Of a stretch of 64,000 nucleotides of DNA, positions 51,301 to 58,500 are shown piece after piece (position 1 is the stretch's first letter; every line of letters begins with the position of its first letter). A program made the translations under genes and the position numbers. Source of the stretch: Bacteroidales bacterium (GTDB lineage Bacteria; Bacteroidota; Bacteroidia; Bacteroidales; F082); NCBI GenBank assembly GCA_017549805.1, contig JAFYNJ010000008.1:279703-343702 (forward strand). Direction: 5' to 3'. Below the pieces are notes generated by a model that was not told where the DNA came from, did no database searches, and saw only the letters and a list, made by a program, of their open reading frames with translations.

Positions 51301-51347
51301 AGTTCACGGCGTACTCGGATGGGATGAGAGTGAGAGTGGGAAACTGA
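45348..51347 (+). CDS. bacterial alpha-2-macroglobulin-like protein without a thioester
   Basis: This 1999-residue protein has the start MKRVLIILGTILIASIVLLSF, which gives an N-terminal membrane segment or signal. The frame is open upstream, over the divergent gene. After a helical N-terminal region (about 30-360) come macroglobulin domains: YINLTLNDIQLPGENIPVV, RLHQLDIVVLDRKTGHPVKDATV, LFTDRAIYRPGQTVYFKGI, and YKRPTFEIGFDKIKEQYKLNEEVTV. The A2M core follows (ETAFFFPNLRTKADGSCTFSFTLPDAITRWNL) and then the helical complement-like domain (GGWPWMPGMPESPYITAYILTGFG). Where thioester members have CxEQ, this protein reads IDRPETAFYAFYANS, so it cannot trap proteases by thioester. A Trp run (FPWRCWWWWYPP) lies near residue 735. 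The likely role is an envelope protease inhibitor or structural guard. Confidence 0.88.
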   Translation: MKRVLIILGTILIASIVLLSFTMNTKEPDNTENKTYATLWDQFKENMKKSLPESAGKNLDEIEKNAVKDKNQVQLLKVILYRQKVMEQTVEDEYEQEYLAYAKAQLDRLDEVPRAVLQNQIAEVYYNYLNNHEYVICENQRIDGDRSNVEMKYWDKQTFLDLIDYHYAEALKPEKALKAAHTEDYLCLFESKHDSYVEYEPSMFDFLFHRVANHYREAESADDVDSNWNTDLWWLNDKDFVKADLGDSDKPVIKCLKIFQQLIGYNMKNNPECSLYNNYKRYLFVNEILDETERYQDALRTMMKDNEGQKIYPELAAALASSMISQYDDHPNDSSLFDNYRKAYELCQKTIQDYSKGIYYCKRNIEHITAPYINLTLNDIQLPGENIPVVLEYRNVEHPEISVYSITEKELKAFNRLNRDEILEALDKKKPVNRQVMDLPAETDYRQHATLVALNPLNPGIYYLVAKTDSKAEIEHTALTFFQVSSLSFVTNERLHQLDIVVLDRKTGHPVKDATVEIVNEEYDYKKKEYETKVHATLKSDQDGLARTNGGIPTSFQVIVKKGNDRLLPKNYFNLRMSSGSSRPSDHTTLFTDRAIYRPGQTVYFKGIMVHHDNGKQTLVTNGTETIHFKDANWQEISSANFTTDEYGGFSGSFVIPTNLLNGTFHLNGSHGNTTISVEEYKRPTFEIGFDKIKEQYKLNEEVTVSGNVSALAGFGLDDVAYTYRVVRKTSFPWRCWWWWYPPIEDEQIAFGEGRTDETGKFHITFNLKPSLKTKPQQQPVFTYEIEVTATSAQGETHSDTHYIRAGYNKVALSTNIPDLVEQSAIGTYNIEVVNMNGQPASSRVKRLIYRFEEPEGINYFEANDLNISLDRQALSDQELHDKFPAFSFNGSNYKMQHKTLVYEDEVQINEKTSFYPGKTPLQPGKYYIELKSLDEPLAITSKEFKVYQKDARTTPCTTMAWYQTDKTSLQPGEVLRANIGSSAKNVRVWVQLMHGDETRMEQWITLDNEIKTITYTVKEEDRGGLCLKTAFIKENTYNVKSQSISVPYNNLDLNVTLATVRDKLSPGGEETWTVNVKDYQDKNVASALLAGMYDASLDAFTGHYWDFNMKPSSVWSKGFKADSHNFTAANSNTSYHYPARVFDYDLPSNHPFFEIYGRRYYRMVGGGARLAKGMVVEDDMAVAEVAMPMEKVNSVQMMEDNTVLQDVSYSATQEESGQSQPKQDAEPALRENFNETAFFFPNLRTKADGSCTFSFTLPDAITRWNLMMLAYTKDNQTGYKEYEFKASKPVMIMADMPRYMYDTDELWFVANVINTGDEAVTPKAKLEIFDAATMKPVNLIVGDPVINMQEIVPGRSKEVRWKVAAQYDLNLLAFRFTAYAGQFSDAEQHLMPVLSSEIFLTQTLPITVKAETEKTFDFDAIANPNSHERDYSLTLNFSTNPVWYAVQSLPYLANVRIDRPETAFYAFYANSLSAYIADHIPNLLAYIKRWQIETPDALLSQLEKDQDLKAIMLQETPWVLEAKSESEQRARIANLFDLNNLKQQQTSTLDYLADKQQYNGGWPWMPGMPESPYITAYILTGFGKLKQMGVWESMSQADQRKAERICEKAVRFVESDIADRYREMKRLKKDWGIGSFTLQELYGLSFFEEQNSDRGFAEAKKYYLDYLGNKDQWTQFNFNQRSYAALVLHRYGNENTAKLIIQSFKECAQKNDEIGMYWPKKYFSFISHIATHANIMAAFAEIEGDQEMIDQLRVWLLTQKRTNMWENSASTADAIYALLMRGSDWFEEGKDVTLSFSGKAISTEGGEAGTGFIQRRWNANEVTEDMRHLTVNNPTPHLVWGGLFRQYFVPIDEVKSDESGFKIKREIFVETVNDKGVLLVPIGKRTLKVGDKLTVKLTFESSQDMSFVFVKDLRAAGFEPENVISRYHYGDGMCYYQSTTDTDMEFFIDFLPKGVHQLEYTMFVTKQGNLSNGYALIQCQYAPEFTAYSDGMRVRVGN

Positions 51348-51370
51348 AAACTGAAAACGGAAAACGGAAA
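51341..51370. repeat. tandem AAAACGG-type repeat, left of the four-helix-bundle gene
   Basis: Units CTGAAAA and CGGAAAA are repeated. The repeat overlaps the end of the alpha-2-macroglobulin-like gene and stops just before the four-helix-bundle gene. It is the inverse of the units at 51751-51783. Confidence 0.8.
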
Positions 51371-51371
51371 G

Positions 51372-51743
51372 TTATTTGTTTGAGGTGTTCCTTTTTATGG
51401 TCTTTATTGATTTGGTGAGTATAGCTACCAATTCAGTAACATCATTATTCAAAGAATCGAACTCCTCTTGAGTGATCATATTGGAAAGCAGTAATAGTTC
51501 GAGCCAGTATTGTGTTTCATCGGCTTCTTTGAGAGCTATTGATAGTTTATTGGCAAAATCAGCATTGCTTTGAGCGTTTCGGCACTCACGAGCATTTGCT
51601 CCAATGGCAGTACCACTTCTGAGTATCTGTTTACTCAAAACATACTCTTTTTTCTCTTTACATAGGTACGTATAAAACTTTATAATTCTAACTCCAAAAG
51701 CAAGACTCTTGTTATGTAACACACTATCTTTAAGACCGTTCAT
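51372..51743 (-). CDS. four-helix-bundle protein (23S rRNA intervening-sequence protein family)
   Basis: This ~123-residue helical protein has the family blocks SLAFGVRIIKFYTYLC, VLSKQILRSGTAIGANARECRNAQSNADFANKLSIALKEADETQYWLELL and ITQEEFDSLNNDVTELVAILTKSIKTIK. The start MNGLKDSVLHNKS was chosen; the frame continues upstream through the repeat, which is unlikely to be coding. The family is named after proteins encoded in rRNA intervening sequences but is widespread as single genes of unknown role. The gene lies between inverted CGGAAAA/TTTTCCG repeats and overlaps the 3' end of DUF5618 copy 4 by 14 nt. Confidence 0.9.
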   Translation of the reverse strand: MNGLKDSVLHNKSLAFGVRIIKFYTYLCKEKKEYVLSKQILRSGTAIGANARECRNAQSNADFANKLSIALKEADETQYWLELLLLSNMITQEEFDSLNNDVTELVAILTKSIKTIKRNTSNK

Positions 51744-52191
51744 AATAATAGTTTTCCGTTCTCCGTTTTCCGTTTTCCGTTTCATTTATCATCGCCTCAC
51801 ATCTATCAATGATCTCGTTGGCAAGGCGGAACCCATCGTCACAGTTCCCTTTGCTTCTGTTGCCGTCATAATCCATTGAGAGATGCATGGTTAGATAGGC
51901 GTCGTTGACCCAGGTGAGCAATTTGCGGTCACGATTGGCGAGCAATTGACGGTACCTTTCGACATGCACCCGTGAGTTGTTTTTCTTTTTCAGATGAAAA
52001 ACCGCTTCCAATGCCAACAACACGGAGTGCCACAAATAATGTCCAGCGGCTCGCACATATTTTTGGTCTTCGTAGCGGTTTTCATCCACATTTAAGTTTC
52101 CATGTTCCAGCAATACTGTTCGGGCATTCTCCACATAACGTCTGGCTTCGGCAACTGCATTGTATTCGGGTTCTATGTAGTGGTCTTTCAT
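51730..52191 (-). CDS. DUF5618 family protein, copy 4, with repeat-encoded tail
   Basis: This 153-residue protein has blocks AVAEARRYVENARTVL, DQKYVRAAGHYLWHSVL with LEAVFHL, NRDRKLLTWVNDAYLTMHLSM, YDG and DGFRLANEIIDRCEAM. The last ~17 residues (ETENGKRRTENYYYERS) are encoded by the TTTTCCG/TTCTCCG repeat (51751-51783) beyond the point where the other copies stop. The 3' end overlaps the next gene's start, so the two may be translationally coupled. The promoter at 52240-52269 shares sequence with that of copy 3. Confidence 0.8.
   Translation of the reverse strand: MKDHYIEPEYNAVAEARRYVENARTVLLEHGNLNVDENRYEDQKYVRAAGHYLWHSVLLALEAVFHLKKKNNSRVHVERYRQLLANRDRKLLTWVNDAYLTMHLSMDYDGNRSKGNCDDGFRLANEIIDRCEAMINETENGKRRTENYYYERS
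51751..51783. repeat. tandem TTTTCCG/TTCTCCG repeat, right of the four-helix-bundle gene
   Basis: About five heptamer units (TTTTCCG, TTCTCCG, TTTTCCG, TTTTCCG, TTT). It is inverted relative to 51341-51370 and is translated as the tail of DUF5618 copy 4. Confidence 0.85.
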
Positions 52192-52239
52192 AATGCTTCC
52201 GTTTTATTCCATTAATGATAACCGTTTATTTTCATGCAG

Positions 52240-52269
52240 CAAATATACGCATATTTTTGAAATTGTCAA
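52240..52269 (-). promoter_or_regulatory. promoter of DUF5618 copy 4
   Basis: On the minus strand, TATATTTG (52240-52247) has TTGAC (52265-52269) with a 19-nt spacer. It closely matches the copy 3 promoter: CTTGACAATT, an A-rich part, ATGC, then TATATTTGC. Confidence 0.7.
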
Positions 52270-52435
52270 GGGGAATTTGAGAATTGAAAGGTAAAAATTG
52301 AAAGGTGAAAGGTGAAATGCGGGTGGGAAACGGCCGACATGCGGGGAAGCGAAAAATGCGCGTAGGCCACGGCCAAAAACCGGAGCAGCGTGGGCCGTTG
52401 ACAAAGCCAAAGACTTAAGCATCATGTCGGCCTAT

Positions 52436-52455
52436 TAAGTATTAATTAATACTTA
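52436..52455. promoter_or_regulatory. 20-bp perfect palindrome upstream of the giant gene
   Basis: TAAGTATTAATTAATACTTA is perfectly self-complementary and ends 27 nt before the TATCTTTG -7 box (52483-52490) of the giant surface protein gene. Its place just above the -33 region fits an activator or repressor site. No regulator gene is adjacent. Confidence 0.5.
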
Positions 52456-52482
52456 TTAATGTAAATGTTAATAAAAAATGTG

Positions 52483-52490
52483 TATCTTTG
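52483..52490 (+). promoter_or_regulatory. -7 box of the giant surface protein gene
   Basis: TATCTTTG matches TAnnTTTG; the leader to the ATG at 52545 or 52551 is ~50 nt. Confidence 0.6.
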
Positions 52491-52544
52491 CGCGCTAAAA
52501 CAAATCATTTCAATGTATTTTATATAAAATATTAACATATTATC

Positions 52545-55500
52545 ATGATAATGAAAACAACTACTCAAAATCCCGGCCGCTTCAAGAAGGCGGCTATCGC
52601 CATGACCGTACTCATGGCCCTATTCACCCAAGGCGCGATAGCGCAATCCACAACCGTGTACATGAAGGACGGTAATAAAACCCTTCAACGCGGCGACGTT
52701 ATCACCTTTTACGACTCCCATGGTCCATCTCAGCAAACAAACTATTGGGAAACCTGGTACAACCACAACGAGAACTTCACCTATGTGTTCAAGCCAGCTG
52801 TTACAGGTGACAAGATCAAGGTGACCTTCAATACCTTTACAGCATACGCCGAACCAGCAAGTGGTGTAAATGGCGTGAACATCGGTGCTTGGGCACTCCG
52901 CTTGAACGATGACTACTTATACATCTATGAAGGCAACGGCGCGGTGGAGGCCAACTTGATTGCTACGCTCACAGGCAACACTCAACAGAGTTTTTCCGTG
53001 ATGACCGACGGTGCCATCACCTTCAAGTTCGTATCCAATTCAAGCTACCGTGAGGAAGGTTGGTATGCCACGGTTGAGTTGGTACAGGGCAATATGGCCG
53101 CTCAGGCCCCGCTCATCCAGCGTTCAACCTGCTCCGACCAGGTGGAAATCTTCCCTACCACCCAAAATGCGCGCATTATCTATAGCATTGGCGAGAACGA
53201 CCCGGATCCTGCCGACCCGCTCGCTCCGCCCACCTACGAATATACAGGTCCCATTTCCTTCCCTGAAGGGACGATTCCCAGCACGGGCTTCAAAGTGAAT
53301 GCCATGTCGCAACTCGCCACCGGTGGCGCTTGGTCTTCGGCGACGCATGCCGTCTTCCAGGAATCCGACCGTGTGCCGTTCCCGGATGCCAGCAACACCC
53401 TTGCGCATACCACCATTACCCGTGTGGAAGGCACCAACACCATCGTGATGACGCCTGCCGAGCGTCCTGCTGGTTTGAACGACACCTACGTGGTGCGTTA
53501 CACCGTGAGCACCAACGGCAACGAACCCGCCGAACCGACTCTTAACAACAGTCAGCTTTACACGGGTCCCATTTCGGCTTCTGTCAATGGTACCATTTAC
53601 AAGGCCAAGACTTTTGCCGTGTCGTGCTCCAACCAGTGCTCTGCAGCGTCTGTCCGCTATGAGGTGGAAGGCATTTATGCTCCCACACCCGTCATCGATT
53701 TTGATAACATGACCATTACGGCAGTCGATGCAGGTGGAACCACTTTCGAAATACTATATTCACTTGACGGCACCATGCCTGCTGAAGTGAACCCAAATGA
53801 TCCAGACAACATGCCAATTGGTATCTACAGTGCCACACAAGTATCCCTCACAGGTCTTACTCCTGGTCAGACCGTGCGTGCCATGGCTTACCGCTCCAAC
53901 AATGACGAATGGCATACGTGTAACTACAGTTATATTCCTTCACAAGTGGTATCTGCTGTTTATATTCCTTCCTCCGGTAGCGGTACATACAATAACACTT
54001 TAGTCCTACTCGACGACCGTGAGGACCATAGCTGGAGTTATTACAGCGACGAAACCAGCCCCATTAAGAAACTGAGCCCCGCTGACATTAAGATCACTTA
54101 TTATGGTAACAGCCCTGCAGGCCGCACCACAATGACCAATGCCTCAGAAAACGGCAACACTCCCACCAGCTTCAGCGCTGTCGCTTCTGGCGTGGCCGTG
54201 AACCACGATGCCCCTGAGAGCCAATTCATATACCTGAAGACCCTCGAAGCCTCCAACGAAGACGGCTCGGGCGGCTATCCCTACACCATGATTGCCAACC
54301 CGTTCCAAAAGAGGCCGGTGCTTTCGGCTAGTACAACGGAAAGAACCTTTGTGGTTACGCTTTCCAACTATGACAGTGACGACAACTGGGCAGGCTATGG
54401 TGATACTCCCGCTACTGTGACAGTTAGTTTCAGTAATGGCAGCTCTCAAGTATTGAATGGCCCAAGTAGCACAACGCCAACCACTCCAGTTTCTTATACG
54501 ATTACAAAACCGATAGGGACAACTGTTACCGTTTATTTTGACAAGGGCGACCAGCAGTATCCCACTTATTGTGTAGCTGCCGTTGCCTATCAAGATGGTG
54601 AAATTTTATTGGCAGAACAACGTTGCCCATCAACCTCAGGTCAATTGACTCAATTCACGGTTTCCGCTGCAAGCGGTAACGACGCCAACAAATACCGTGG
54701 CTTCTATGCCTGGCGTATCAAGAGCTTGAGCCCTGGTCTTACCATTTCAGGTAAGTCAGTGGGTCAGACCATTAATGCCGACGAGGAAATCGTGTTTGAA
54801 ACCACTAATGATTATGGCAATGAGGTAGAGTTTGAAGCCTTGTGGGCACAAGCATACGTGACCACCTGCTCAACCTCCAACGGACTGAGTTCAGCCATTG
54901 CTTCTTCGGCTTTGAACGATAATGTTGGTTATGAACGAAACTTTGTGGTGGTAACAAGTGGGACGCAAACGAGTGAGTTTAGCAATACCAATCAAAAACC
55001 AGTTACCATTTCTGGGTTGTATCCTGATGGTAGTGGGACAATGAGTTCAGCTAGATATCTTGCAGGATATTTCACTGCCAATAAGAATACTAAGTTTGAA
55101 AATATTTATTTGCAAAACGGAGGAAGTCCCGTATCACAATATCGGTATAATCATTATAATGTGAGAGCATCCTATAATAATGGATCTTATGGTACTTGGT
55201 ATTGGTATAATTCGAATACTGGTCAATATGTTTCTTCTTATAGTCAAGCTACATATGATTATGTTACTTTTGATATCGATGAAGATCCTAATTATCAAGA
55301 AAATATGATCTATGGCATCACTATTCAGAATGGATATGCCTATGGAAATAGATATAGAAATAAGACGACTGTCTCTAATACATCGGAAGAAACCAAGTAT
55401 GTCGCTAATGGCAACGATTTGGTTTTTGGACGTGGTGTTCAAGCGGTGACATCGGGGAACCTCTGTGTTAGTTATCTGAGAGGTTTGAAGGAAGATGCTG

Positions 55501-58500
55501 CTTCGCCGGAATTTAAGATTCGTTTGGAAAGCGGTGTGTTTGATATTGTTTCCATGATTGCGGGTTATAATGGTAATGAGAGTAGCATATCCATCAGCGG
55601 CACACCAAAGGTTTCATTGGTGTTGGGTTCCGATTATGACCGCGCCAACGAAAAATATGCAAATGGCTCAATGACGATCACTGACAAACTGGATGTGAAG
55701 ACCACTGTAGCTGTTGGTCGTGGCGTAACGATAGGTTCTGAATCAATGATAGGGGAAGAGACCTTTAAGACTTGGATAAAGAGCGGTAAGATTGGTTCAA
55801 GCCATGATATGAGCAATTATAATGCTGATTTTACAGAAACGCTTTATATGAGTACGCATGGTACTGATACGTACGCTGGCTATAGAAAACTCTTTATTGA
55901 AGGAGGTGAGATTGCTGGTGTGGCTGGCGGTATGGATCATTGCTATTCAAGCACTACTACCCATGGTACTAACAAGAGTCTTACAATTAGAATGACCAAC
56001 GGCCATGTTAGAAGTGCCATTTACGGCGGTGCTGCTCAAGTGCCTTCGGGCGGTGACAAGGAAATCATCGTTACGGGTGGTGTTGTCACTGGTTGGATAG
56101 GTGCTGGATGTAATGGCACAGCCGACTCTGAAGGCCAGACATACGGTGAAGGTTTGATTTACTTTGGTGGTGATGCCATTTCAGGTGGTAATGGAAGTTC
56201 CAACCTTACTAACAACGTCCAAGGCGGTGTTATCTTCGGTGCGGGTGCAGGACGTTCCACCTCAACAACTACGGGTGAGATGACTTTCGGCACCAAAGTC
56301 GTAATTGCTGATGAATGCAATGTGGAGCACAATGTGTATGGCGGTGGTAACTATGGTTATGCCGTCGATCACAGTGATGTCTATGTTTTGGGTGGTACTG
56401 TTCAAGGCAATGTTTTCGGCGGTGCCAACCAAAAACAAGGTCCTGTCGTCAATGTAACCATGAAAGAGGGTACTGTCAACGGCAGCGTGTATGGTGGTTC
56501 CAACACAACAGGTACCATCTCAGGCCTTGCCACCATCAACGTGTCTGGCGGCACGGTGAAGGGAAGTGTTTATGGCGGCGGCTATGGTAGCAGCACGACC
56601 ATGTCAACCAACGGCACCAAGGTCACCGTGACAGACGGCTCTATTATTAATAATGTATATGGCGGCGGTGAACAAGGTGTCGTTCAAGGTGCTACTATTG
56701 TCAGCTTCGAAGGCGGCACTGTGAAAGACATCTACGGTGCTGGTAAGGGTACCGAAGTAGCAACTCCCGGTAGTGCAGCCAGCGCTAACGTGGCCCAAGG
56801 CACCACCGTCAACGTGAAGGGTGGCGTGGTGAACGGCGACGTGTATGGTGGTGGCGAGTTTGGCACCGTGGCTTTCGCGAGCGGCAACGGCACTTCAAAC
56901 TACAACTCCACCGTGAGCATCAGCGGCGGTGAAGTGAAAGGCGATGTGTTGGGAGGCGGTAAGATGGGTACCACTCAAGGCAAGACCACAGTTAATGTCT
57001 CGGGCACCTGGGACGGCACCATTATCCGTGGCAACGTGTTTGCTGGCGCTTACGGTAAGCACGATTTGATCTATGTGGCTGGTCTCAAGACCCTCAACAT
57101 CTCCGGTGGCCGCATCTATGGTTCCATTTATGGCGGCTCGCGTAACGCCAACGACGGCAACACGCTCAATGCTACTACTGGAACTGCAGCCACTTCCATT
57201 ACCAACATCAGCGGTGGCCGTATCGACCAGCATGTGTATGCAGCCGGTTACTATGGAAGCACCAAGGGCTCCGTATATGCCTTCATCGGCCTCAACGCCA
57301 TCAACGAAGCACCTAATTCGCCCCACTCGGCCTCGGGTGCCACTGCTTACACCTTCGACAAGAACTCCATCCTCATTGCCGGTTCCGTGTGGGCTGGCGG
57401 TGACTGGGGTGTATTCACGGGCACCTTCGGTGCGCCCACCATCACAGGCAATTCCAACATATTTATTAATGGTGAGGGTTATAGCACCGATGGTAACGAC
57501 CAATCGGCTACCAACTACATGAACATCCAAGGTTCCATCCTCGGTTGCGGTACTTCCTGTGATGCCGGTAGTGTCGAGCGCACCCTTATCCTCAGCCACT
57601 ATGGTGCCGACATCGCCAATAGTGGTAGCGACAGCGATGAGAACCCCTTCTCCTCTGCTTCGCGTCAGGTGAATACCATCCAGCGTTTCCATAACGTCAT
57701 CTTCGACGATGCTAAGTTGGGCTTCGTCGGACAAGGCAAGATCAACTCGCTCAACAATACCGAGAAGTACGCCCTTTACGAAATAGACCAGAACGTGTAT
57801 CTCGCCAACGGTTCCACTGTGGTGATGAATGTGCCTTCTTCACAGATCTACAGCTTCCATAGCGTAACCTGCCCCAACACTTACGCTGCTTCGCCTACCT
57901 TCACTGCCGTAAACTATGATGGCCTTGGTGAGACCGGTGGCGAAACCGACAACAAGGTCCGCGTGAACGGCGGTTCCTACATTGAGATCAAGTATATCCC
58001 TGAAGGTGAACCGAATGGCGTGATTCCGGATCCTGAAGAAAATGTTACTGTTGATTTTGAAACGGGTGATTTGAGCCAGTTGGACAATACCAATTCTGGC
58101 ATCAGCTGTACCAATGATGCTACTTATCCTTGGACCGTGGTTTCGGATGGACAATCGGGTTTCAACGGCACTTATTGCATGAAGAGTGGCAATGGCGGCA
58201 TTGCCGATTCCTCTTCGTCTATCACGGTTACTGCAGTCTATGAAGAAGATGGTACGATTAGTTTCAAGGGCGGTTTCTGGGGCGAAGGCAGCGATAGCCA
58301 AAATTGGGATAAGTGTAGGTTCTATATTGACGGAGGTGATCCTCAAATTGACTATGGTGCACACCAAGCCTGGGAAGATGTCAGCTATACTGTTTCTGCT
58401 GGTACTCACACCTTTACTTGGACCTACAAGAAGGACAGTTCCGTGAATCCTACGGGCGATGCCTTCTTTGTGGATGATATCGTTTTCACAGGTGTTCATG

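Larger units (their letters stand above)
52270..52544. other. non-coding gap before the giant surface protein gene, with GC-rich inverted repeat
   Basis: I see no convincing gene here. A GAAAGGTGAAAGGTGAAA-type tandem repeat lies at about 52272-52318. A GC-rich section follows, bounded by the perfect inverted pair GGCCGACATG (52332-52341) and CATGTCGGCC (52423-52432). An inner GGCCACG and CGTGGGCC can also pair, so this 100-bp section may fold as an RNA or be a remnant of an element. It contrasts with the AT-rich promoter that follows. Confidence 0.6.

Noticed and set aside
52204-52425. Small minus-strand open frame (about 73 codons) before the giant gene
   Set aside because: It crosses a tandem repeat and the DUF5618 copy 4 promoter, and its product has no family pattern.
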